DNA of 47,084 nt. Origin: a bacterium endosymbiont of Bathymodiolus sp. 5 South (GTDB lineage: Bacteria > Pseudomonadota > Gammaproteobacteria > PS1 > Pseudothioglobaceae). Both the position numbers and the translations under genes were made by a program. Location of the stretch: contig NZ_FQTR01000003.1 of assembly GCF_900128535.1 (NCBI RefSeq), positions 1 through 47,084 on the forward strand. The letters run 5' to 3'. Below, one piece after another: positions 1-8,388 of this stretch. The number at the start of each line of letters is the position of its first letter. The stretch's first letter is position 1. The notes beneath the pieces are model-generated. The model was not told the origin of the DNA. It saw only the letters and a program-made list of their open reading frames with translations, and did no database searches.

Positions 1-2
1 GT

Positions 3-1058
3 CGTGCTACGATTAACTTAGGTATTGGTCATCGTCTATTGGTAGAGGACGACATGGCAATTGCCGGTATTAATGTTTTTACTGACTACCAGACCAAGTC
101 CAGTCACAAACGCCTAAGCCTTGGTTTAGAATATCAGCGTGCTAACTTTAGTGCTAATATCAATAAATATCATGCATTTTCAGACAAAAAATTAATCAAC
201 GGTTTACAGAAACAGGAAAGAGCCATGTCAGGTTATGATGTCAAGCTCAGCGGTCAAGCCCCTTATCTACCTTGGGCAAAGATCAAAGGCACTTATTATT
301 ACTGGGACGCTAAACTGGGTCCAGACATTAAGGGTAATATTTTGGGCGTGGATATTGAGCTTACGCCTTCAGTGAGCTTTGAGTTCGGTCAAGAAAACAA
401 CAACACCATGGATGCCAAAAGCTATGGCAAACTCACGGTAAAACTACCACTGGGCAACAAACAAAAATTCACCAACTTTGCGATTGCCAGCAAAGCCTTT
501 AAAGACAGCCACAAAATGGACTTAGGCGCACTTGCTTGGATAGAACGTAGCAATATGATTGAAAATGAAAACGACATACCAGCGTTTACAGGCGGTGTTT
601 TTGATGGGTTAGAATATAAATTGGTCACCTCACCTGTATCACACAGAGTTTGGCTTGATAGAAATCTCGGAGCAAAACAAGTAGCCACTAGCATTAATGA
701 CAGTGATGCTTATGGAGATTACTACCAATTTGGTGAAGCTGAATGCCCAACAGGCTTTCGCGTTCCAACTACTATAGAACTCACAGGAGAGACCCTCGAA
801 ATCCTTCTCAACAATCCGATTACAAATACTGCTGAAGCCTTCTCTAGCCCCCTTAAGTTGCCAGCTGCTGGTCGTCAAAATTCGGCGTTGTCGTCTAAGG
901 ATGACGGCTCTAAGGCTTACTTATGGACTAAGGAGGATAATAACTATTTGATCATCGACTCTAGCAAGACAGAATTCCTCCTCGATACTCAAGGTCTCCG
1001 TCTTAGCGTTCGTTGCATAAAAGATGTGGTGGAATATCATTTAAAAGTAAAAAATTGA
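3..1058 (+). CDS. Inverse autotransporter (intimin/invasin-like), C-terminal part, 5' truncated by window edge
   Basis: The reading frame is open from base 3, so the gene starts outside the window; the first in-window start-like codon (TTG at 39) is not a true start. The first ~170 visible residues have the alternating aromatic/polar pattern and the motif INLGIGHRLL typical of the outer-membrane beta-barrel of inverse autotransporters (intimin/invasin family). The last ~150 residues look different: HRVWLDRNLGAKQ, then GDYYQFGEAECPTGFRVPT, resembles the FISUMP-type domain seen in secreted or surface proteins. By family knowledge the barrel anchors in the outer membrane and the C-terminal passenger is exposed. 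Such proteins are common in mussel-symbiont genomes and are suspected to act in host contact, which is inference here. The barrel assignment is better supported than the passenger. Confidence 0.7.
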   Translation, partial: RATINLGIGHRLLVEDDMAIAGINVFTDYQTKSSHKRLSLGLEYQRANFSANINKYHAFSDKKLINGLQKQERAMSGYDVKLSGQAPYLPWAKIKGTYYYWDAKLGPDIKGNILGVDIELTPSVSFEFGQENNNTMDAKSYGKLTVKLPLGNKQKFTNFAIASKAFKDSHKMDLGALAWIERSNMIENENDIPAFTGGVFDGLEYKLVTSPVSHRVWLDRNLGAKQVATSINDSDAYGDYYQFGEAECPTGFRVPTTIELTGETLEILLNNPITNTAEAFSSPLKLPAAGRQNSALSSKDDGSKAYLWTKEDNNYLIIDSSKTEFLLDTQGLRLSVRCIKDVVEYHLKVKN

Positions 1059-1296
1059 TAAAGACAACTGTAGCAACTGAGCTCATTGCACTTAGTTTGT
1101 TATGCTGCACGAAAATCTCAAAACCAACTAGAGTTTGAGCTTGATTTGGCAACATAGGTGAATAATTGAACTGACCAATCTAAGCCTTTAGTGGTGTTGA
1201 TGCTTAATAAGTCTGTCAAGCGCAAGATTTTTGCCACCGTGTTAAACGACATCAAAAAACGCGATGTTACCACTACTTTATGATAATAGTGTGTGT

Positions 1297-3054
1297 TTAG
1301 AATTGATAATCCAAGCCTATTTCAATTGTTCGGCTTGGTTGGTTGTAACCCTTAGCTATGGTGTAGTTTTTATCAGTCGCGTTTTTAATATTTAATAACA
1401 CTTTAGCATTATTGTTGATAGCATAACTGCTTGATAAGTTAATTAAAGTGTAGCCATCTAATTCAACACCACCATCCAAACTGGATGATTTTCTAATGAC
1501 TTGCGCTCTTGCGTTAAATTTAGCATATTGCTTGGTAATTGTTAAGTCGGTGATATTTTTTGGTCTTCTTACAGGTTGTGTATCGCTATTATTAACACTA
1601 CTTTTAGAATAGGTATGATCAAAGCCGATGTTATATCCAGAGATATTGGCACTTAATGACAGTTCGACACCTTTAGCGCTATATTGATCCTCGTTTGTGT
1701 AAGTAGAGTTCGGCCACCCACCTGTATACTTAATTCCATCTTTTTCTTTAGTTCTAAATAATGATAGGCTCACTTCACCCCAAGTGTGATTTTTGTTTAA
1801 CCCTATATTGATATTTTTTGAAGTTTCTGGTTTTAAATCATTTATTTGAGTGCCAGAGGTTACTTCCTTGAGTGTCGGCGCCTGAAAAGCTGTGTTGTAA
1901 TTACTCGTTAGTCTAATGCCGTTACCTAATTCCTTACCAAATCCCACATTGTAAACAGTATGGTTGCCAAACTTATTATGTTTGATATAACGAAGTCCTG
2001 CATTAATATCTAAGTCGTTAATATTTTTTTGCCAATTTATAAATAAATCTTGACTGGTGTGTTTTAATTTATTTGTTGTGTTCTCACTTTTAACTTGTGA
2101 TAACCCAACATTGAGTAAAGCGTCATCAATTTTTATATCGTTAAATGCAGTTATAGTGGTTTCTTTGTATTTATCACCAATGGTGGTAGCATTCGTTCCA
2201 CTATTTCTTTTGCTTTTAGTTTGTACAAGAGATAATTTGAGTTTCCAAGTGTTACTAAATTTATTGTTTGCATTAATAGTTATTTTGTTTAATTTTCTAT
2301 CGCCTAATTTGTCAGTAGGTGTGCCACCAAAACTATCATATTGTGTTTTATTTCTACTTTTTAAATAACCAATATCAAAGTGCTTATTGCCAGCTTTAAT
2401 TTGTGTCGTTTGATTGTCAATACTATCTTTTTCACCAGTTGTATCGCCAGTTTGAGCATTAATGCCATCGGTTGTGTATTGGTTGTGGGTGAATCTAACA
2501 AAGCCATTTTTACCGCCGTTACTTGCTGATAGTGTGTAAGTTTTAGAATTGTGTGTACCAAATTTAGTGCTTACGGTAGCACTTGCGCCATCTGCACCTT
2601 TTTTTGTAGTAATATTAATCACACCTGCAATAGCGGATGAACCATATAGAACAGAACCTGAGTTTTTGATTATTTCTACTTTTTCAATATCGTTAAGTGC
2701 AATACTTGTCAACCCGTATTCAACGGCACCATTTAATGAGTCAATGCTATTGATACTAACCCCATCAACCAAAACTAAAGTGTGGTCTGAATCACCACCA
2801 CGCATAAAGAGCGCAGGGACATTGCCGTACGGGTTATACAAACCAACACTTGGCACCGTTGCTAAGAAATCTAAAAAGGTGTTGGCACCTGTGGCTTTAA
2901 TATCATCAGCACTAAAGCTAAGAGTTGATGTAATAGAGCCGATCACTGGGCTATCGGTACGGTATTCGGTGTTAAGGTAAATGGGGATAGGGCCTAAAAC
3001 TGCATTGGCATTGAGACTGGCGATGAGTGTTATTATGAGTAAGATTTTTTGCAT
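1297..3054 (-). CDS. btuB: TonB-dependent vitamin B12 receptor, BtuB-like
   Basis: Outer-membrane receptor expected to import cobalamin using TonB energy. The sequence has an N-terminal signal peptide (QKILLIITLIASLNANA), a plug domain with the usual signatures (FMRGGDSDHTLVLVDGVSI; VEIIKNSGSVLYGSSAIAGV) and a C-terminal barrel ending in aromatic Phe (EIGLDYQF). At about 585 aa it is close to E. coli BtuB in length. A canonical TonB box is not obvious before the plug. An ATG at 3063 lies directly against the Shine-Dalgarno AAGGA (3064-3068); the ATG at 3054 sits 8 nt from it and is preferred. The leader carries a cobalamin riboswitch, which supports B12 or another corrinoid as substrate over siderophores. 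The gene is read away from serC. Confidence 0.88.
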   Translation of the reverse strand: MQKILLIITLIASLNANAVLGPIPIYLNTEYRTDSPVIGSITSTLSFSADDIKATGANTFLDFLATVPSVGLYNPYGNVPALFMRGGDSDHTLVLVDGVSINSIDSLNGAVEYGLTSIALNDIEKVEIIKNSGSVLYGSSAIAGVINITTKKGADGASATVSTKFGTHNSKTYTLSASNGGKNGFVRFTHNQYTTDGINAQTGDTTGEKDSIDNQTTQIKAGNKHFDIGYLKSRNKTQYDSFGGTPTDKLGDRKLNKITINANNKFSNTWKLKLSLVQTKSKRNSGTNATTIGDKYKETTITAFNDIKIDDALLNVGLSQVKSENTTNKLKHTSQDLFINWQKNINDLDINAGLRYIKHNKFGNHTVYNVGFGKELGNGIRLTSNYNTAFQAPTLKEVTSGTQINDLKPETSKNINIGLNKNHTWGEVSLSLFRTKEKDGIKYTGGWPNSTYTNEDQYSAKGVELSLSANISGYNIGFDHTYSKSSVNNSDTQPVRRPKNITDLTITKQYAKFNARAQVIRKSSSLDGGVELDGYTLINLSSSYAINNNAKVLLNIKNATDKNYTIAKGYNQPSRTIEIGLDYQF

Positions 3055-3087
3055 GACATTCATCCTTCGTGAGTTTTAAAAAAATTG

Positions 3088-3176
3088 AATTATGTGTCGG
3101 ACTGATGTTTTAAAACAAACAAATACCGTTGCGAGGACAGTGCGGGACTTGCACCCGCTTCCATAATGAAACCAAG
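3088..3176 (-). promoter_or_regulatory. Cobalamin riboswitch in the btuB leader
   Basis: Read leftward, the leader contains GGAAGCGGGTGCAAGTCCC, then GCACTGTCCTCGCAACGGT, which closely matches the conserved cobalamin riboswitch core (GGAA-n-GGTGNNA-NNCC ... GCACTGTCCCGCAACTGT). It is followed about 25 nt later by CAGTCCGACAC, matching the conserved 3' element (AGTCNGGANAC). The aptamer spans under 100 nt, so it is a compact type lacking large peripheral domains. Binding of B12 would be expected to repress btuB, either by masking the Shine-Dalgarno at 3064-3068 or by early termination; no clear terminator is visible, so translational control is the more likely mode (inference). Confidence 0.88.
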
Positions 3177-3180
3177 GCGT

Positions 3181-3186
3181 ATTATA
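3181..3186 (-). promoter_or_regulatory. Candidate -10 box for btuB
   Basis: Read leftward the bases are TATAAT, a perfect sigma70 -10 element, placed so that transcription would start just upstream of the riboswitch core. No good -35 hexamer is seen 16-18 nt further upstream, so the promoter assignment rests mostly on the -10 and its position. Confidence 0.55.
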
Positions 3187-3252
3187 GTCATTAAATAATT
3201 CAGTTCTGATAAAATTATGTTTTTGTTTTAATCAATCAGGGAGTGAGTTTAA

Positions 3253-4332
3253 ATGAGTCAAGTTTATAATTTTAGTGCAGGTCCTGCGATGCTGCCAAAG
3301 CAGGTGTTACAAGTAATGCAAGATGAGCTTCTAGAATACGGTAGTGCCAAAGCATCGGTAATGGAGATATCTCATCGTGGTGCAGATTTTATGGCATTGG
3401 CACAAAAATCTGAACAAGATTTGCGTGATTTAATGAACATTCCTGATAACTATAAAGTTTTGTTTATGCAAGGGGGGGCATCTAGTCAATTTTCCATGGT
3501 GCCGATTAATTTATTGCGTGGTAAAACTAAAGCGAATTACGCCCATACTGGGCATTGGTCAAAGAAGGCGATTGCTGAGGCTCAGCGTTATTGTGGTGTG
3601 AATATTTGCACGGATAGCTCGGATAATAAATATACCAATATTGCTGATTTTGAGCATTGGCATATTGATGAAGACGGCGCTTATTTACACTACACGCCGA
3701 ATGAAACCATTGCAGGTTTAGAGTTCGATTACACACCAGAAGCGGGTATGCTATTGGTGGCAGATATGTCATCTAGTATTTTATCGCGTGAGATTGATGT
3801 GTCAAAATATGGTGTCATTTATGCAGGTGCACAAAAAAATATCGGTATTGCTGGTTTAACGATTGTGATTGTGCGTGAAGATTTGATGGGTAATGTGGTC
3901 AAAAATCAGCCGATTTTATTTGATTATGCAACGCAAGCGAACAATGATTCAATGTACAACACACCATCAACCTACCCTTGGTATGTGGCAAGTCGTGTAT
4001 TTGAATGGTTAAAGGAGCAAGGTGGTTTGTCTGCGATCGCAAAGATTAACGAGCGTAAGGCAAAGACACTGTATGAGGCGATTGACGGATCTGATTTTTA
4101 CTCAAATCCTGTGGCAAAAAAATACCGTTCTTGGATGAATGTGCCATTTTTGTTGGCAAATGAAGATTTAAACTCTTTATTCTTAGAAAAGGCAGCCAAC
4201 AATGGTTTGATTACTTTGAAAGGGCATCGCTCTGTGGGGGGTATGCGTGCGAGTATCTATAATGCTATGCCGCAAAAAGGGGTTGATCAACTGGTTGCAT
4301 TTATGCAAGATTTTGAGAGAGAAAACGGATAA
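3253..4332 (+). CDS. serC: Phosphoserine aminotransferase
   Basis: Converts 3-phosphohydroxypyruvate and glutamate to phosphoserine (serine route), and acts on the analogous intermediate of pyridoxal phosphate synthesis. The N-terminus YNFSAGPAMLP and the loop MQGGASSQF are SerC hallmarks; the PLP-binding lysine is K195 in GAQKNIG. At 359 aa it is full length. A GGGAG-type Shine-Dalgarno (around 3239-3243) precedes the ATG. It is the first gene of a rightward operon; its TAA overlaps the ATG of serA by one base. In many gammaproteobacteria serC likewise heads a cluster with pheA, hisC, tyrA and aroA. Confidence 0.96.
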   Translation: MSQVYNFSAGPAMLPKQVLQVMQDELLEYGSAKASVMEISHRGADFMALAQKSEQDLRDLMNIPDNYKVLFMQGGASSQFSMVPINLLRGKTKANYAHTGHWSKKAIAEAQRYCGVNICTDSSDNKYTNIADFEHWHIDEDGAYLHYTPNETIAGLEFDYTPEAGMLLVADMSSSILSREIDVSKYGVIYAGAQKNIGIAGLTIVIVREDLMGNVVKNQPILFDYATQANNDSMYNTPSTYPWYVASRVFEWLKEQGGLSAIAKINERKAKTLYEAIDGSDFYSNPVAKKYRSWMNVPFLLANEDLNSLFLEKAANNGLITLKGHRSVGGMRASIYNAMPQKGVDQLVAFMQDFERENG

Positions 4333-5489
4333 TGAACAAAATACAAACATTAAATAATATCTCGAGCGTTGGTTTAAAGCAGTTGCCAGCAAAGGATTAT
4401 GAAGTTGCCACTGAAATAACAAACCCTGATGCAATTTTAGTGCGTAGTGCTAGGATGCATGAGTTAGAAATTGGTGACAACCTTAAGGCTGTTGGTCGTG
4501 CGGGTGCGGGTGTGAATAATATTCCATTGGACAAAATGAGTGACAAAGGTGTGGTGGTATTTAACGCACCAGGCGCCAATGCAAATGCGGTAAAAGAGTT
4601 GGTGATATCTTCAATGTTACTTGCCAGTCGTAATATTTGTCAGGCGTGGGATTATGTGAATAGTTTGCCACTTAGCAATCTAAAAACTGCGGTGGAAGAG
4701 GGTAAGAAAAATTATGCAGGCTCAGAATTACCAGGTAAAACACTGGGTATTGTGGGTTTGGGTGCAATTGGTGTGCAGATTGCCAATGCAGCGAGTATGC
4801 TGGGTATGAAAGTGATTGGCTTTGATCCGAGTATCACTATTAAGAGTGCTTGGAAGCTCTCAGCCGATGTTGAGCAGGCGCTGAGTGTTGATGAATTATT
4901 TTCACAAAGTGATTTTGTGTCTTTTCATGTGCCATTAGTCGAAGGCACTAAGCATTTATTAAACGAACAGCGTATTGCCTTGTTACCAAAAGGTGCAACG
5001 GTTTTGAATTTTGCACGAGACGGTATTATTGACGAAGACGCATTAATTAGTGCACTTGAGGCAGGCAAGGTCAAATATTATGTGACGGATTTTCCAATTG
5101 ATGGTAAAAAAGACCACGATAGAGTGATTGCTTTGCCACATTTAGGGGCATCAACAGCTGAGGCAGAAGACAACTGTGCGATGATGGTTGCAAACCAAGT
5201 AAAGGACTATCTTGAAAATGGTAATATTTTAAATTCAGTGAATTTTCCAGAGGCAAAAATGCCGAGAACAGGGGACTCTCGTTTGGCAATTGCGCATCAA
5301 AATATTCCGAATATGGTAGGTCAAATCTCAACCATACTGGCTGAGGAGGGTGCGAATATTGTTGATATGTTAAACAAATCAAGAGACGAAGTTGCCTATA
5401 CTTTAGTTGACATAGAAGGCGGGGTTTCTGATACAGTGGTCAATAATTTAAAACAAGTTGAAGGTATCTTAATGGTAAGGAGTTTGTAA
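4332..5489 (+). CDS. serA: D-3-phosphoglycerate dehydrogenase
   Basis: Oxidises 3-phosphoglycerate to 3-phosphohydroxypyruvate, the entry step of serine synthesis. The NAD-binding glycine motif GLGAIG is at 142-147, a catalytic Arg lies in NFARDGIID near residue 230, and the catalytic His is in LPHLGAST. The last ~70 residues form an ACT domain (HQNIPNMVGQISTILAEEG), which in this family senses serine. At 385 aa it lacks the extra intervening domain of the longest SerA forms. It overlaps serC by one base and ends 8 bases before pheA, so the three are very likely co-transcribed. Confidence 0.95.
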   Translation: MNKIQTLNNISSVGLKQLPAKDYEVATEITNPDAILVRSARMHELEIGDNLKAVGRAGAGVNNIPLDKMSDKGVVVFNAPGANANAVKELVISSMLLASRNICQAWDYVNSLPLSNLKTAVEEGKKNYAGSELPGKTLGIVGLGAIGVQIANAASMLGMKVIGFDPSITIKSAWKLSADVEQALSVDELFSQSDFVSFHVPLVEGTKHLLNEQRIALLPKGATVLNFARDGIIDEDALISALEAGKVKYYVTDFPIDGKKDHDRVIALPHLGASTAEAEDNCAMMVANQVKDYLENGNILNSVNFPEAKMPRTGDSRLAIAHQNIPNMVGQISTILAEEGANIVDMLNKSRDEVAYTLVDIEGGVSDTVVNNLKQVEGILMVRSL

Positions 5490-5497
5490 GCGATAAA

Positions 5498-6574
5498 ATG
5501 GCTAAAGAATTGGAAAAACTAAGAGTTGAAATTGATGCGTTGGACAAGAAGATTCAGTCATTAATTGGTAGTAGAGCCGAACTTGCATCAGCAGTTGCAG
5601 AAGTTAAAAAGACTGCAGAATATAATAGTAGTTTTTACCGCCCAGAGCGTGAAGCGCAAGTGTTGCGCACCATTATTGAGCGCAATGATAACTTGGTTAA
5701 GGACAAAGACATGGCGCATATCTTTCGTGAGATTATGTCCGCTTGTCTTGCACTTGAGCAAGGTATCAATGTCGCTTACCTCGGTCCTGAAGGCACTTTT
5801 ACGCAAGCAGCTGCCCTTAAGCATTTCGGGCATGCGGTATCGACGCTAGATTGTGGTAGTGTTGATGAAATTTTCCATGAAGTAGAAAAAGGCAATGCAA
5901 ATTATGGCGTTGTGCCAATTGAAAATTCGTCTAATGGTGTGATTGGGGCAACGGTTGATATGCTTTATTCTCAAGATTTAAAGATTTGTGGCGAGGTTGA
6001 AGTTTTAATCCATCATCAATTAATGATGGCAGACCAATCTAAGGATATTGCGGTAATTTACGCACATCAGCAAGCACTTGAACAATGCCAACGCTGGTTA
6101 AAAAATCATTATCCAAAAGCACAACTGAAGTCTGTGGCTTCAAATGCTCTAGCAGCTCGACTTGTTAAAGACGAGCCAAATGCTGCAGCGATTGCATCAG
6201 AAGTAGCACTTGGTTTGTATGGTTTAGAGCGTGTTGCTAAAAACATTGAAGACAAAACTGGCAATGTCACACGCTTTTTGGTGCTTGGCAAAGAAGAAGT
6301 TGCACCTTCAGGTAAAGACAAAACCTCTTTATTGGTCGTTGCCAAACACGAAGCAGGGGCATTATTTGATTTGTTATCACCTTTTAAAGATCAAAATATA
6401 AATATACTGCAACTTGCACGCCATCCAATGCCAGGTATAAAGTGGGAATACCTATTCCTCATTGATATTGAGGGTCATCAGCAACAGGCGCATGTGCACA
6501 GCGCCTTGGTGAAGATTGCCAAAAAAGTGCTGAAGGTAGATATCTTAGGTTCTTATCCTGTCACAGTCCTGTAA
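5498..6574 (+). CDS. pheA: Bifunctional chorismate mutase / prephenate dehydratase
   Basis: Makes phenylpyruvate from chorismate via prephenate. Residues 1-90 are the AroQ-type mutase (EIDALDKKIQSLI, YRPEREAQVL, EIMSACLALEQ). The dehydratase follows from VAYLGPEGTFTQAAA (~93), with the typical VPIENSSNG. The C-terminal ACT domain runs from ~275. In that domain the usual ESRP Phe-binding motif reads ARHP (LQLARHPMPGIKWEY), and the GALV-type loop reads GALF, so feedback control may differ. At 358 aa the length is normal. pheA is normally followed directly by hisC; here 6.3 kb of AT-rich defence-like genes intervene. Confidence 0.95.
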   Translation: MAKELEKLRVEIDALDKKIQSLIGSRAELASAVAEVKKTAEYNSSFYRPEREAQVLRTIIERNDNLVKDKDMAHIFREIMSACLALEQGINVAYLGPEGTFTQAAALKHFGHAVSTLDCGSVDEIFHEVEKGNANYGVVPIENSSNGVIGATVDMLYSQDLKICGEVEVLIHHQLMMADQSKDIAVIYAHQQALEQCQRWLKNHYPKAQLKSVASNALAARLVKDEPNAAAIASEVALGLYGLERVAKNIEDKTGNVTRFLVLGKEEVAPSGKDKTSLLVVAKHEAGALFDLLSPFKDQNINILQLARHPMPGIKWEYLFLIDIEGHQQQAHVHSALVKIAKKVLKVDILGSYPVTVL

Positions 6575-6614
6575 TTTTGCAATATGTAGTGTTTATGACT
6601 TTAAACTATAAATT

Positions 6615-7811
6615 ATGAACACTTTTAATGACATTAAAGAATTAGTGTCAGCTCTAAAGAGGGAAGAAAAATTAATCTCCCAGATGTTTGTAAAAAGAAA
6701 ATCTCTTAATTACAAGTTGAGTTACGCTTTAGAATTAGTTGATGATGACGAGGATAGAATTAATTTTCTTTTACAAAGGGCTGTTATTAGAGAGAATGGC
6801 GGGCTTCTTGAAATTGACGATCAATTTATTGAATTCTTTGAACAAGTACTTGATGTTAATGAAGAAATTAACCTTTCATACATTAATGAAAATATCAAAA
6901 GTATTAATGAAAATATAAATTACTATTTCAATGAGAATAATGAAAATAAAAAATACAGCTATCTTAAATTTATAAAAAAGACTTTCAGAAAAATGGGAGT
7001 TATTACATTTAGAAGTGTAGTTGATTTAAGACGAAATATAGAAAACACCTTTAAGAATGAATCAAATTACAAAAACAAACATCTGAAATTAAAAAACCTT
7101 GATGAGAAAAGAACTATTGTTACCGATTTAATCAAACAAACTTTATTATTAATCAATGATGAGGAGTTAACTTTTTTTAAGACAGCAACAGATGAAGAAT
7201 TAAATCAAGTCATTGTAGACTTAAAACACAGTTTAAGTGAATGCTCACATAATTTAATTGAAATAGAGAAGCAAATAATTGATTATCTAAATCAAATAAA
7301 ACATCAAGGAAAGTTTTTAGAAAAACTACGAAGATTAAAATATTTAAAAGATCATTTTCTAATTGAAGGCGAAACAGATATTAAACAAATTCTTACCAAA
7401 AAAAATCAAGTAATTTTTGAAGTTCGTGTAGCCGAACCTTTAAATTTATCAATAGATTTTTTATGTGAAAATGAGAATGCTTTTTCGAGTATTAAAAAAA
7501 TAGCAAAAAAAAATTTAGATCGAATAAACTTTAAGCCATTATTAGCTGAAAGTATTTCTGATGAGCTTTTAGAAAACAGTGTTGAAGAAGAGACAATGAT
7601 AAATTTAGAGGAAGTTAAGAATCGTTTTATTGCAACAAGCGACAATTTATTCAATTTTATTGTTCGCTATGATTTCTTAAAAGAGGTTGATTTTAACGAG
7701 CGGGTAACCATATACTGTCAAGTAGCCTCCCAATACGAATCAGAATTGAACATTGAAAATGAATTTCAAATTGATAATGACATTGAATACACCTTAATTT
7801 ATCCAAAATAG
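6615..7811 (+). CDS. jetA: JetA-like kleisin subunit of a Wadjet-type SMC defence complex
   Basis: Proposed kleisin (MukF-like) subunit of a condensin-type plasmid-restriction complex. No catalytic motif is expected. What is visible is a charged, helical 398-aa protein with a winged-helix-like start (RINFLLQRAVIRENGGLLEIDDQ) and long coiled-coil-prone helices between ~100 and 260. The assignment rests mainly on its place as first gene of a four-gene block with a MukE-like, a MukB/SMC-like and a Toprim protein, the JetABCD order. It is shorter than the roughly 480-residue JetA proteins of well-known Wadjet types and I cannot place it in a subtype. Base composition is far more AT-rich than pheA. 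No Shine-Dalgarno or convincing promoter is seen in the 40 bases after pheA. Confidence 0.6.
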   Translation: MNTFNDIKELVSALKREEKLISQMFVKRKSLNYKLSYALELVDDDEDRINFLLQRAVIRENGGLLEIDDQFIEFFEQVLDVNEEINLSYINENIKSINENINYYFNENNENKKYSYLKFIKKTFRKMGVITFRSVVDLRRNIENTFKNESNYKNKHLKLKNLDEKRTIVTDLIKQTLLLINDEELTFFKTATDEELNQVIVDLKHSLSECSHNLIEIEKQIIDYLNQIKHQGKFLEKLRRLKYLKDHFLIEGETDIKQILTKKNQVIFEVRVAEPLNLSIDFLCENENAFSSIKKIAKKNLDRINFKPLLAESISDELLENSVEEETMINLEEVKNRFIATSDNLFNFIVRYDFLKEVDFNERVTIYCQVASQYESELNIENEFQIDNDIEYTLIYPK

Positions 7812-7818
7812 AATTTTT

Positions 7819-8388
7819 ATGACAAAATATACATCCGACATATTTAAGGTATTGCGTAGAGGGCAATTTATATGTTCTAATAGTCCAGATGATGACATAC
7901 AAACGCTTTACAAAATTCTGGAAGATGAAGATAATTTTGAAGATTTATACGATTATTTTTATCAAATTGACTATATTTTAGAGCAAGGAGATGAGTTTTT
8001 CTATTTTAGTCGTAATGAAAAGAATGCTGATTTAGAAAGAAAAATTGAAAAAGCATTTGGCTGGATTAATACTTTAGATTTTTTTAAAACTTTTGACTCT
8101 TCTTTTGATGTTGGCTTTAGGTTTACTCCTTCTGAAATAGTCAATCAACTCAAAAACAATGCGGATTTAAAAACCAAATTAGATAACCTTAAAAAAATAA
8201 GTACGGATAAAAAAAGTTATTTAGATCAAATAAAAAAACTAATTGAAAAACTGGAAAAAGACAACTATATAACATTAGAAAATGAAATATCTGAAACATA
8301 CAAAGTGCTTACTTCTTTTAACTATTTAAAAGACCTTGTAAACACTATTAACATACCTGAGATAATTGCAAATGAGATACCTGAATAA
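7819..8388 (+). CDS. jetB: JetB-like (MukE-like) subunit of a Wadjet-type complex
   Basis: A 189-aa protein, the size expected for a MukE/JetB winged-helix subunit that bridges kleisin and SMC heads. The central segment (FYQIDYILEQGDEFFYFSR) resembles the mixed helix-strand wing region of MukE-like proteins, and residues ~118-150 form a predicted coiled coil. It begins 7 bases after jetA and overlaps jetC by 17 bases, so it belongs to the same transcription unit. Direct similarity is weak by eye; the role is inferred mostly from operon order and size. Confidence 0.58.
   Translation: MTKYTSDIFKVLRRGQFICSNSPDDDIQTLYKILEDEDNFEDLYDYFYQIDYILEQGDEFFYFSRNEKNADLERKIEKAFGWINTLDFFKTFDSSFDVGFRFTPSEIVNQLKNNADLKTKLDNLKKISTDKKSYLDQIKKLIEKLEKDNYITLENEISETYKVLTSFNYLKDLVNTINIPEIIANEIPE

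Noticed and set aside
1202-1283. Short frame MLNKSVKRKIFATVL... between the autotransporter and btuB
   Set aside because: Only about 27 codons, no ribosome site and no recognised family; possibly a decayed scrap but unsupported.
2549-2980. 143-codon frame opposite btuB
   Set aside because: Antisense shadow of the receptor plug region; no ribosome site or recognised domain.
6575-6614. Candidate promoter for the Wadjet-like cluster (TATAAA before jetA)
   Set aside because: No -35 at workable spacing and no Shine-Dalgarno; not strong enough to list.
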